DNA of 34,011 nt, from contig CAZPDM010000045.1 of NCBI GenBank assembly GCA_964585305.1, forward strand, positions 1-34,011, in the 5' to 3' direction. The DNA comes from CAZPDM01 sp964585305. GTDB taxonomy: Bacteria; Planctomycetota; Uabimicrobiia; Uabimicrobiales; JABWCH01. Positions 8,293 through 15,979 of the stretch are shown in pieces. The translations under genes and the position numbers were made by a program. The notes under the pieces are model-generated. The model was given only the letters and a program-made list of their open reading frames with translations, searched no databases and was not told where the DNA came from. The stretch's first letter is position 1. Each line of letters opens with the position of its first letter.

Positions 8293-9947
8293 TTACTTTA
8301 TCAAAAAATGGAAAAATCGAAGTAGATGCAATCTTTTATAATGCTAGCATCTACAGCTTGGCAAAACAAGAAAAAAATAACAGCTATGATTTGCGGCTCA
8401 ATAATAAACAAGCTATGGCAGTTTGCAAAGGAAAAATAGCTGCTATTGGAGATCTTTCTTATATCCAATTGCAATTTTATACGCAAAATCTCATTAACTT
8501 ACAAGGATATTTCGTTTTTCCTTCCTTCATCGACGCACATGTCCATTTGCTAGGATTAGGATTAATACTGTTACAGGCAGATTTAGTCAGTGTAACAAGT
8601 AAGCAGGAAATTTTTGAAAGATTGCGTACCCAGCCAATATGCCAAGGATGGGTGCAAGGATATGGATGGGATCAAAATTTATGGCCTAACCAAGAAATGC
8701 CAAATGAGCAAGATAAAGAAGAATTAGATAGACTTTTTCCTGATACACCTGTTTGGCTGTGGAGAATTGATGGGCATGCGGCTTGGGTAAATTCTGTCGC
8801 TTTACGCCTGGCAGGAATTACCGCAAGTACATGCAATCCTGATGGAGGAAAAATTTTGCATGATTCTTCTACGAATGCTCTAACAGGAGTTTTACTTGAT
8901 AATGCAATCTCTTTGGTAAAAACATATCTTCCTGATCCTGATATTCCAACTTTAGAACGCGCTTTAAAATCTGCGATGCAAGAGTGTTTTAGAAATGGGG
9001 TAACTTGTGTTCATGATGCTGGGCAAAATTGGGAAAATATTGCATTATATCAAAGATACATTACAGAAAGTAAAATGTCTTTACGTGTATATGTTATGCT
9101 GGATGGGATGAATAAAGATACCTGGAATAAAGAGAAAATACAAAACCGTCCTCAACAAATTGGCCAAAACCGACTCACTGTTCAAGCAATAAAATTGTAT
9201 AGTGATGGTGCACTAGGATCACGTGGTGCTCTTTTGCTTGAAGATTATAGCGATCAAATAGGAAATTGCGGAATCGAAGTCCTTTCAGAAGAAGCCTTAA
9301 TTAAAGAAGTCAAAAAAATTGCTGAATATAATTTGCAACCTTGTATCCATGCAATTGGAGATCGTGCAAATCGAAATGTGTTAAATGCAATCGAACAAGC
9401 CCTTTCTCCTGAACAAAGACTAAATTTGCGACCACGCATTGAACACGCTCAACTATTACATCCTAGTGATATTCCTAGATTTTCTCAACTCAACATTATT
9501 GCATCAATGCAGCCTACACATGCCACAAGTGATATGAATTGGGTAGCCAATCGTTTAGGGCAAACTCGCTTACAAGGAGCATATTGCTGGCAAAGCCTTC
9601 TTGCAAGTGGCTGCTGTATTGCAGGAGGAAGTGATGCTCCAATTGAACGAATCAATCCTTTAGCAGGAATTTATGCTGCGGTTACACGACAAGATAAATT
9701 TGGCAATCCTAAAAACGGGTGGATGCCAGAACAAATAATATCGAGACAAAATGCAATTTCTTTCTTTACAAAAAATGCTGCGTATGCTGGATTTGCTGAA
9801 AATATTTTAGGCACTTTAGAGCCAGGAAAATGGGCAGATTTTGTTGTTTTAGACAAAGACATATTACAAATTCCAACTCAGGAAATTTTAACAACTAAGG
9901 TACTCCAAACTTATATTGCAGGACAAATGTGTTTTGGAAAAATTTGA
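8289..9947 (+). CDS. YtcJ-like metal-dependent amidohydrolase (Amidohydro_3 family)
   Basis: A 552-residue member of the amidohydrolase superfamily that should hydrolyse an amide or N-formyl bond; the substrate is unknown. The metal-binding H84-x-H86 lies in FPSFIDAHVHL. Other family blocks are KLYSDGALGSRGALL, IHAIGDRANRNVL, RPRIEHAQLLHPSDIPRF with the following MQPTH, and GSDAPIERINPLAGIYAAVTR. The C-terminal LEPGKWADFVVLDKD strand closes the composite beta-sandwich. The start is TTG at 8289, overlapping the preceding stop as TTGA; the N-terminal VDAIFYNASIYSL matches family N-termini, so a start at the later ATG (8415) would remove needed sequence. A dihydropyrimidinase gene follows, so the two may act in one degradative route. 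Confidence 0.88.
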   Translation: MITLSKNGKIEVDAIFYNASIYSLAKQEKNNSYDLRLNNKQAMAVCKGKIAAIGDLSYIQLQFYTQNLINLQGYFVFPSFIDAHVHLLGLGLILLQADLVSVTSKQEIFERLRTQPICQGWVQGYGWDQNLWPNQEMPNEQDKEELDRLFPDTPVWLWRIDGHAAWVNSVALRLAGITASTCNPDGGKILHDSSTNALTGVLLDNAISLVKTYLPDPDIPTLERALKSAMQECFRNGVTCVHDAGQNWENIALYQRYITESKMSLRVYVMLDGMNKDTWNKEKIQNRPQQIGQNRLTVQAIKLYSDGALGSRGALLLEDYSDQIGNCGIEVLSEEALIKEVKKIAEYNLQPCIHAIGDRANRNVLNAIEQALSPEQRLNLRPRIEHAQLLHPSDIPRFSQLNIIASMQPTHATSDMNWVANRLGQTRLQGAYCWQSLLASGCCIAGGSDAPIERINPLAGIYAAVTRQDKFGNPKNGWMPEQIISRQNAISFFTKNAAYAGFAENILGTLEPGKWADFVVLDKDILQIPTQEILTTKVLQTYIAGQMCFGKI

Positions 9948-10058
9948 TGTTGTAACTATAGCAGGGAAATATGGTAAAAAAATTTCGTTGCGATCTTTGA
10001 TTGCCACAATCGAAGGCCACAACAAAGTATTTTCCGTTAAAAATATAGTAAAAAAATT

Positions 10059-10090
10059 TTTTAGAGTACGGTTTGATCCGTACTCTAAAA
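10059..10090 (+). promoter_or_regulatory. Perfect 13-pair hairpin between the two amidohydrolase genes
   Basis: TTTTAGAGTACGG (10059-10071) and CCGTACTCTAAAA (10078-10090) form a perfect stem with loop TTTGAT. No T-run follows on the plus strand, so it is not a standard terminator. It ends 19 bases before the ATG of the dihydropyrimidinase gene. The rest of the 162-base gap (9948-10109) contains no supported gene. Confidence 0.5.
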
Positions 10091-10109
10091 GAAAGCAAAA
10101 TCAAAAATT

Positions 10110-11495
10110 ATGGAAACAATTATAAAAAATGGGACTATTATTACTGCATCAGAAAACTATGTTGCAGATATTCGGATTCAAGATGGAAAGATTGTCGAAA
10201 TTGCAAAAAAAATAGATCATTCTGAAAACGCAAATATAATAGATGCTCAAGGGAAATACGTATTTCCTGGAATTATTGATGCACACGTTCATTTAGCTTT
10301 GCCCATGGCAGGAACAATATCAAGCGATGATTTTGTCAATGGTACAAAAGCTGCAGCTTGTGGTGGAGTAACAACAATACTTGATTTTTCGACACAACTT
10401 AAAGGACATGGGTTACTTGAATCAATTCAAAAACATCGAGAAGAAGCTGATAAAAAAGTTTGCATAGATTATTCTTTCCATGCTGGTATTACAGATTGGA
10501 AACTTGCACGAAAAGAAATAGAACAGGCTTTTGCGGCTGGAATCAGTAGTTTTAAAATGTTCATGGCATATCGCAATCGCAATCTTATGTCAGAAGACGA
10601 TGATATTTTTTGTGCTCTTGAAGAGACAAATAAATATGGTGGTGTTATTTCTGTACATGCAGAATCTGCAATTATTTTAGAACATTTAATCGATAGATAT
10701 CATACTCCAGAAAATTGCGCAAAACATGGCGTATGGGCACATGTCCTCAGTCGTCCTGATGTCGTAGAAGTAGAAGCAATTGAACGAGCTATTCACTGGG
10801 CAGAACTTAGCGGCGGAACTCTTTATATTGTTCACACTTCAACAGGAGACGGGGCAAAAGCCATTCATAGAGGACGCAAGCGAGGTGTAAAAGTTTACGG
10901 AGAAACTTGTACGCAATATTTGCTTTTAGACAATAGTGTTTTTCAACGCCCAGATGGTTATCTTTATACTAGTTGCCCTCAAATTAAAAGCAAAGCGAAT
11001 CAAGAACAACTTTGGAAAAACTTGCAAAATGGAGACTTTCAAGTTTTAGCAACAGATCATTGCCCTTTTACTAAAACCCAGAAAGATCTCTGGCAAGGAG
11101 ATTTTACTAAACTTCCCTTTGGACTTCCAGGGGTAGAAACATTATTAACAACAATGTATACTGCTTGTGTAGGATCGGGAAAAATTCCTTTGCAACGACT
11201 GATTGCTTTATTATGCTATAATCCTGCTAAAATTTATGGACTTTATCCACGTAAAGGAACTATTGCTATTGGAAGTGATGGAGATTTAGTTATTTTTGAT
11301 CCTCAATATAAAGTTACTTTAGACTACCACAATCTTCAAACAAATTGCGATTGGTCTCCCTATCAAGGAATGTCTTTAACTGGTTATCCAGTCTTAACAA
11401 TCAGCCGAGGAGAAGTCGTAGCAAAAGAAGGTAAATTTGTTGGCAAAGTAGGACATGGTCAGTTTATCTCACGTGGCCCATGTCAACATATTTAA
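10110..11495 (+). CDS. hydA: Dihydropyrimidinase / D-hydantoinase
   Basis: A cyclic amidohydrolase that opens dihydropyrimidine or hydantoin rings in reductive pyrimidine degradation. At 461 residues it is the normal length. The binuclear metal site is complete: H59 and H61 in GIIDAHVHL, the carboxylated lysine K149 in SSFKMFMAYR, H183 in SVHAES, H242 in YIVHTSTGDG, and D316 in ATDHCPF. Y154, in the position of the substrate-contacting tyrosine, is also present. K149 and the DDFVNGTKAAACGGVTTILDF block favour dihydropyrimidinase over dihydroorotase or allantoinase. The start is ATG 10110 with only a weak ribosome-binding site. No dihydropyrimidine dehydrogenase or beta-ureidopropionase gene is adjacent. 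Confidence 0.92.
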   Translation: METIIKNGTIITASENYVADIRIQDGKIVEIAKKIDHSENANIIDAQGKYVFPGIIDAHVHLALPMAGTISSDDFVNGTKAAACGGVTTILDFSTQLKGHGLLESIQKHREEADKKVCIDYSFHAGITDWKLARKEIEQAFAAGISSFKMFMAYRNRNLMSEDDDIFCALEETNKYGGVISVHAESAIILEHLIDRYHTPENCAKHGVWAHVLSRPDVVEVEAIERAIHWAELSGGTLYIVHTSTGDGAKAIHRGRKRGVKVYGETCTQYLLLDNSVFQRPDGYLYTSCPQIKSKANQEQLWKNLQNGDFQVLATDHCPFTKTQKDLWQGDFTKLPFGLPGVETLLTTMYTACVGSGKIPLQRLIALLCYNPAKIYGLYPRKGTIAIGSDGDLVIFDPQYKVTLDYHNLQTNCDWSPYQGMSLTGYPVLTISRGEVVAKEGKFVGKVGHGQFISRGPCQHI

Positions 11496-11501
11496 AAAAC
11501 T

Positions 11502-13451
11502 ATGGAAGAAAAAGATCTTTCTGACGATAACCAATCTAATCAGACAAAGAATTTAAATGAGTTACAGCCAATAGATAAAAAAAATACAAGAGCAGAATAT
11601 ATATCTGTTGATGAGAATAATGAGGAACAAGAAGAAATTTCTTTTTTAAAACTTTGTTTAGCTATTTTAAAATCAGCTAAACAAAGTTTTAAAGATATAG
11701 CACAAGGAATTAAAGAAACTTATCGACAAATAAAAACAAGCATCAAAGAGGTATTTCGTAATATTTTCCTAGTAGTCAAAGCTATATTCTTACTTATTAT
11801 TCAACCCATAAAAATTCTTTTTAATCTTTTAAAAAAATTGGCTCAAACAATTTTTTTTATCTTAAAAAAAATATTGTTAGGATTTTCTTTTATCTTAAAA
11901 AAAATCTGGTTAGGTATAAAAAAATTAGCAATTTTCTTTTGGCACTTTTTGAAATGGTTATCTAAAATTCTTTGGAAGATTTTTATATTTCCTTGGGTAA
12001 TGCTTTATCGATTTGTTTTATGGTGCTATCATATTTTAAGTCCCGCTGCAATTTGGCTCAGTGTCCAAGTTTGCTTTATTTTTCAAAAAATATGGCAGGG
12101 AATTAAGAAAATCGCAAATTTTTACTGGTTTATTTGTATATGGATTTTAAAACTAGTCTGGAAGATTTTTATATTTCCCTGGATAATGCTCTATCGCTTT
12201 ATTCTATGGTGTTATCATATTTTAAAACCTGCCGCAATTTGGCTTTGGACAGAATTTTGCTATATATTTCAAAAAATATGGCAAGGGATATGCTTTATTT
12301 CTTGGCTACTCTCTCAACCATTTATATATTTGTATAAGCTAATTTCTTTGATAATCCAAGCATTTTTATTTTGCTTACTTTGGAGTTTAGAAAAAATTTT
12401 TCAAGGTCTTTCTTTTGCTTTTCAAAAAATATGGCAAGGGATATGCTTTATTTCTTGGCTACTCTCTCAACCATTTATATATTTGTATAAGCTAATTTCT
12501 TTGATAATCCAAGCATTTTTATTTTGCTTACTTTGTCTGGGGAGGCAAATTCAAAAGCTGTGGCAAGGGATTTGTTTTGTTTTCCAAAAAATCTGGCAAG
12601 GGATTTGTTTTGTCTTCCAAAAAACCTGGCAAGGGATTTGTTTTGTCTTCCAAAAAACCTGGCAAGGGATTTGCTTTGTCTTCCAAAAAACCTGGCAAGG
12701 GATTTGCTTTATCTGCTGGCTTTTATCATTACCACTTGTTTATTTTTATAAGTTAGTTTATTTGATAATTAAAAAGTTTTTCTTATGCTTACAAATATTG
12801 TGGCAGAAAATTTTCTATGTTTTAATTCTTATTTCCTTTTTCATTCGTAGAATATTGACAATATTGCATGTTTTATTATTTATTTTTAATGCCATCTTTA
12901 TCATCTTATTTTTCCAAATAGAAGATATTCTTCTAATCTTCATCAAATCCATCGTCAATTTTTTTATTGAAGAGATTTTAAAACTTTTTATTAAGAGCTT
13001 CCAACATATAGCAAAATTCTTACGTTTGTTAGGAAGTTATGTTTCCTATTCTATACAAAAATTATTATACTGGTGCATAGTATTTCCCTTATATTGGATA
13101 TTCAAAAGTATCTATCTATGTTTTCTTTTTATTGTTATTAAGCCTACTACTTTTCTTATCAATCAGATAATTATATTTTGCACTTTTCTCTCTAAGAAAA
13201 TTGGAGACTTAGTTAGTGCCACTGTTCTTTTTTTACTAGAATGCCTAAAAAAATTAGGAGAACTATTGCTAGATAGTACTCAAATTCTATTATTTTTTTC
13301 CCCTACTATTGTTGGAATTTGCATATTTATTTTTTTAGGTGGTATAATTGGAATAATTGCTTTAATATTAGGAATCCTCTGGTCTATATTTTTAATTCGC
13401 TATGCAATTCGTATTCAGAAAAAGAAAAAAAAGAATTCTCAAAATTCTTAA
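11502..13451 (+). CDS. Unknown hydrophobic, Trp-rich protein built from internal repeats
   Basis: I do not recognise this 649-residue protein. Residues 1-55 are hydrophilic and acidic. From about 60 to the end the chain is almost wholly hydrophobic/aromatic with scattered Lys, Gln and Arg and hardly any acidic residues until the C-terminal third. It contains three repeat types: a 62-residue repeat around KIFIFPWxMLYRFxLWCYHIL (about 159 and 221), a 51-residue repeat beginning FQKIWQGICFISWLLSQPF (256 and 307), and an 11-residue tandem repeat WQGICFVFQKT (354-397, four full copies). The C-terminus has a Gly/Ile-rich segment (about 598-635) and the basic tail RIQKKKKKNSQNS. It begins six bases after the dihydropyrimidinase gene with no clear Shine-Dalgarno and ends at a terminator. 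It may be polytopic or a long amphipathic membrane-lying helix. No function is proposed. Confidence 0.75.
   Translation: MEEKDLSDDNQSNQTKNLNELQPIDKKNTRAEYISVDENNEEQEEISFLKLCLAILKSAKQSFKDIAQGIKETYRQIKTSIKEVFRNIFLVVKAIFLLIIQPIKILFNLLKKLAQTIFFILKKILLGFSFILKKIWLGIKKLAIFFWHFLKWLSKILWKIFIFPWVMLYRFVLWCYHILSPAAIWLSVQVCFIFQKIWQGIKKIANFYWFICIWILKLVWKIFIFPWIMLYRFILWCYHILKPAAIWLWTEFCYIFQKIWQGICFISWLLSQPFIYLYKLISLIIQAFLFCLLWSLEKIFQGLSFAFQKIWQGICFISWLLSQPFIYLYKLISLIIQAFLFCLLCLGRQIQKLWQGICFVFQKIWQGICFVFQKTWQGICFVFQKTWQGICFVFQKTWQGICFICWLLSLPLVYFYKLVYLIIKKFFLCLQILWQKIFYVLILISFFIRRILTILHVLLFIFNAIFIILFFQIEDILLIFIKSIVNFFIEEILKLFIKSFQHIAKFLRLLGSYVSYSIQKLLYWCIVFPLYWIFKSIYLCFLFIVIKPTTFLINQIIIFCTFLSKKIGDLVSATVLFLLECLKKLGELLLDSTQILLFFSPTIVGICIFIFLGGIIGIIALILGILWSIFLIRYAIRIQKKKKKNSQNS
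12267..12535 (+). repeat. Exact 116-bp direct duplication inside the repeat protein gene
   Basis: Bases 12267-12382 and 12420-12535 are identical over 116 bases. The offset is 153 bases, exactly 51 codons, so the frame is kept. The 37 bases between the copies differ from the sequence after copy two. Confidence 0.95.
12561..12692 (+). repeat. 33-bp tandem repeat, four copies plus a partial fifth
   Basis: Units begin at 12561, 12594, 12627 and 12660, each starting TGGCAAGGGATTTG and ending in a CCAAAAAA-type tract; a partial copy begins at 12693. Units two and three are identical and the others differ by a few bases. Each unit encodes 11 residues (WQGICFVFQKT type). Confidence 0.95.
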
Positions 13452-13457
13452 AAATAT

Positions 13458-13490
13458 AAAACCGCTAGAAAAATATTCTAGCGGTTTTGT
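13458..13490. terminator. Bidirectional terminator between convergent genes
   Basis: AAAACCGCTAGAA (13458-13470) and TTCTAGCGGTTTT (13476-13488) form a perfect 13-pair stem with a 5-base loop. The GC-rich core runs into T on the plus strand and into TTTTATATTTTT on the minus strand. It lies between the convergent stops at 13451 and 13493. Confidence 0.85.
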
Positions 13491-13492
13491 TA

Positions 13493-14767
13493 TTAAGATA
13501 GATTATTTTTTTTATTCCTATATTTTTTTAAACTTGAAAAAATATTTTCTTGTCCCCAAACAATTCCCCAAGCTGCAAAGGCTTCTAAAAACGGCATAAT
13601 TGGTACACGATAACGAACAGAACCAATGAATATGGCATGTAATAAAGTAAAGTATAAAATAGGAAGCAAAAGCAATATTGTTTGAGAAAAAATTTTGGTT
13701 ACATATACGCGCCATAATCCCAACAAAGCTAATATATAAATACATAAATTAAATAACATAATCGGATATTGAATAGGACGTTTTTTTACATCGCTATAGT
13801 TTAAACCAATGTTCCAGAAACGACGTTGCTTTTCAACAAATAACTTAAATATAACAGAAGGATTATTTATAATATAGCGTACTGTCCAAGATGTTAAATA
13901 TTTATCGCGTTCTGCTTCTGGCATAGTTGCAGATTCCGGAGGCAATTGCATTTCCCAAATATTGATTCCACCTGTTGCTCCTGGTCCAAAGGCTTCGTAA
14001 AGATTTTGTCCACCTTTGCTAGTAATAAGGACTACTCTACCAAAGTAAGAATAATTACGTATTGTCCAGGGAAAAATAATACAGTACATTCCAAGTATGA
14101 TTGCAATAATTTGAATCAAGCGATTTTTAAAAAATGAATTTCTTTTATTCTGCTCTATATTTTCTTCATTTATTTTAAGTAATTGTTCTTCAGGACTAGA
14201 TTTCTTTTTTAAAACCAACCAAACTACTAACCAAACACCAAAGCCTAATAAAGCATCCCTGCATAAACAACCAAATCCCAATAAAATTCCACATAATAAC
14301 CAGTTCCAAAAATTTATAGTTACATTTTTTTCTGCTCGCAAACAAGCATAAATAAGACCTAAAAATAATCCCGTAAACATATTTTCTGTTAAAATCAGTG
14401 CATCAAATCCAATAAGAAGTGGATCTACTGCAACTAATGTTGCCGCCCATAATGCAATGGTATGATTTTTACTAATATCTAAAACAATTCGATATTGTAA
14501 AAAAACCCAACATGTTCCAAGAACAGATTGGAGTAATAATACACTTGTTGTTCCTAAACCAAAAGAATATAAAATTGCTAAAAATAAGGAATACAATGGA
14601 GGACGTACAGCAATAGCATCTGGTGCTAGAAGAAAACCTTTTCCTTCTAAAAAATTCAAAGCAATTTGATGATAATCTGCCGAATCTGAAAATAATAATC
14701 CATTAGAAAAAGCTAATACTGCTGTTATTCGCAATCCTAATGCAACAATAAGAATAAAGTAAAGCAT
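13493..14767 (-). CDS. GT39/ArnT-like membrane glycosyltransferase
   Basis: A 424-residue polytopic inner-membrane protein of the dolichyl-phosphate-mannose transferase superfamily (GT-C fold), expected to transfer a sugar from a polyprenyl-phosphate donor to an envelope acceptor. The first periplasmic loop holds the expected acidic motif FSDSADYHQIA (26-36, with D28 and D31), then GKGF and the RPPLYSLFLAILY block (55-67) typical of this group. About ten hydrophobic segments follow, with a soluble Lys/Glu-rich loop near 185-210. The specific sugar and acceptor cannot be told. It is convergent with the repeat-protein gene and separated from metF by the metF terminator. An AAGG lies about 10 bases before the ATG at 14767. 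Confidence 0.85.
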   Translation of the reverse strand: MLYFILIVALGLRITAVLAFSNGLLFSDSADYHQIALNFLEGKGFLLAPDAIAVRPPLYSLFLAILYSFGLGTTSVLLLQSVLGTCWVFLQYRIVLDISKNHTIALWAATLVAVDPLLIGFDALILTENMFTGLFLGLIYACLRAEKNVTINFWNWLLCGILLGFGCLCRDALLGFGVWLVVWLVLKKKSSPEEQLLKINEENIEQNKRNSFFKNRLIQIIAIILGMYCIIFPWTIRNYSYFGRVVLITSKGGQNLYEAFGPGATGGINIWEMQLPPESATMPEAERDKYLTSWTVRYIINNPSVIFKLFVEKQRRFWNIGLNYSDVKKRPIQYPIMLFNLCIYILALLGLWRVYVTKIFSQTILLLLPILYFTLLHAIFIGSVRYRVPIMPFLEAFAAWGIVWGQENIFSSLKKYRNKKNNLS

Positions 14768-14801
14768 AAAGACAGCCTTAAAATGAATAATTATTATGAT
14801 G

Positions 14802-14841
14802 GAAAAATCGCGCTTGCTAAGATATGCAAGCGCGATTTTTC
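14802..14841 (-). terminator. Terminator of the rtcB-rubredoxin-metF unit
   Basis: GAAAAATCGCGCTTGC (14802-14817) and GCAAGCGCGATTTTTC (14826-14841) form a perfect 16-pair stem with an 8-base loop. The metF stop codon (TGA, minus strand 14842-14840) lies inside the stem, so the last translating ribosome would cover it. Confidence 0.85.
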
Positions 14842-15784
14842 AAAATATTTGCTGCAATATTTGCACTGTAGGTTCAATTTTACTCATAGTATAAAAATGC
14901 AAACTGGGAACATTATTTTTAAGCAATTCTTTACATTGTTCTACGCACCAATCCATTCCTATTTTTTGAACTTCAGCATCATTTTTAGCAAAATAAATAT
15001 CACTTGCTAAATTTTCAGGAATTTGTAAGGAAAAAGTTTTTGGAAGACTTGTTAATTGCTTTTTACTAGTAATTGGTTTGATCCCTGGAAGTATAGGAAT
15101 AGTAATTCCTAGCTTACGACATTGGGATACAAAATTAAAATAATATTTATTATCGAAAAACATTTGTGTTATGATATAATCCGCACCCAAACTAACTTTT
15201 TTTTGCAACATTGCTAAATCGCTTTCCATACTGGGTGCAAAAAAATGTTTTTCAGGGTATCCTGCAACACCAATACAAAAATCTGGAACATCTCGAATAG
15301 AAAGATCAGGATCGAGGAATCTTCCTTGTTCCATCAATTGAACTTGTTCGAGCAATTCAGAAGCATGAGAATAACCGTCTTGAACTGGGATAAATTCTTT
15401 TTCATGATGGGATTTATCACCTTGTAAAATAAGAATATTTTGAATACCTAAATAATGAATATCAAGAAGCATATCTTCAATACTATAACGATCCATACCA
15501 CCACAAATAACATGAGGCGCGGGATCAATTTGATAACGTTGTAAAATTGCTCCGCAAATTCCAAGTGTTCCAGGACGCTTGCGTTCACGGCTAATATGAT
15601 TATTTTCTTGCAAAGAAATAATCTCTTGCCGATGATACGTAACATCTATGATTGCAGGTTGAAATTCTACCAGCTTATCTAAAACTTTCCACAATTCATT
15701 TATCCCGTGTCCTTTAAGCGGTGGCACAATTTCACAGGTAAAAAGAGTTTTTTTAGCTTTTTGCAAATGTTCAATAAGTTTCAT
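14840..15784 (-). CDS. metF: 5,10-methylenetetrahydrofolate reductase
   Basis: A flavoprotein that reduces methylene-THF to methyl-THF for methionine synthesis. It has 314 residues, slightly longer than E. coli MetF. Family blocks in order: FTCEIVPPLKGHG (with the catalytic-site glutamate), DVTYHRQE, PHVICGGMDRYSIEDML, GIQNILILQGD (the LxLRGD block, with Q for R), GVAGYPEKH, FFDNKYYFNFVSQCR and ITIPILPGIKPI. The start is ATG 15784. It is the last of three minus-strand genes after rtcB and a rubredoxin gene, with 29 bases between the rubredoxin stop and its start. The rubredoxin could supply electrons to a reductase in this pathway, but that is inference. Confidence 0.92.
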   Translation of the reverse strand: MKLIEHLQKAKKTLFTCEIVPPLKGHGINELWKVLDKLVEFQPAIIDVTYHRQEIISLQENNHISRERKRPGTLGICGAILQRYQIDPAPHVICGGMDRYSIEDMLLDIHYLGIQNILILQGDKSHHEKEFIPVQDGYSHASELLEQVQLMEQGRFLDPDLSIRDVPDFCIGVAGYPEKHFFAPSMESDLAMLQKKVSLGADYIITQMFFDNKYYFNFVSQCRKLGITIPILPGIKPITSKKQLTSLPKTFSLQIPENLASDIYFAKNDAEVQKIGMDWCVEQCKELLKNNVPSLHFYTMSKIEPTVQILQQIF

Positions 15785-15813
15785 TGGTATATATTTTCTT
15801 TTTCCTATTTTAA

Positions 15814-15972
15814 TTATTCAAGACAATCAAATTGATTTTTAGCAACATAGCATATAGGACAAATCCAGCTTTCGGGCAGATTTTTAAATAATGTAGAGGG
15901 AGGAATATGGTGATTTGGATCGCCTACTTTTTCATCATAGACATAGCCACAATTAGTACAAATATATGTCAT
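15814..15972 (-). CDS. Rubredoxin (small, 52 residues)
   Basis: A one-electron carrier with a single iron held by four cysteines. Reading the minus strand from ATG 15972 gives 52 residues, the normal size. The two half-sites are CTNCGYVYD (C5, C8) and WICPIC (C38, C41), separated by the typical GDP, PPST and LPESW elements. One oddity: the residue after the last cysteine is Tyr (CPICYVAK) where rubredoxins almost always have Gly. It lies seven bases after rtcB and 29 before metF on the same strand, so it is probably co-transcribed. Alternatives such as a rubrerythrin tail are excluded by its length and own start and stop. Confidence 0.92.
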   Translation of the reverse strand: MTYICTNCGYVYDEKVGDPNHHIPPSTLFKNLPESWICPICYVAKNQFDCLE

Positions 15973-15979
15973 AAACTTT

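Noticed and set aside
9916..10125. Open frame across the gap between the two amidohydrolase genes
   Set aside because: It overlaps the end of one gene and start of the next out of frame, runs through the hairpin and encodes a low-complexity basic peptide.
12561..12692. Short regularly repeated units, considered as a CRISPR array
   Set aside because: The 33-base units are contiguous with no spacers, are in frame and encode a peptide repeat.
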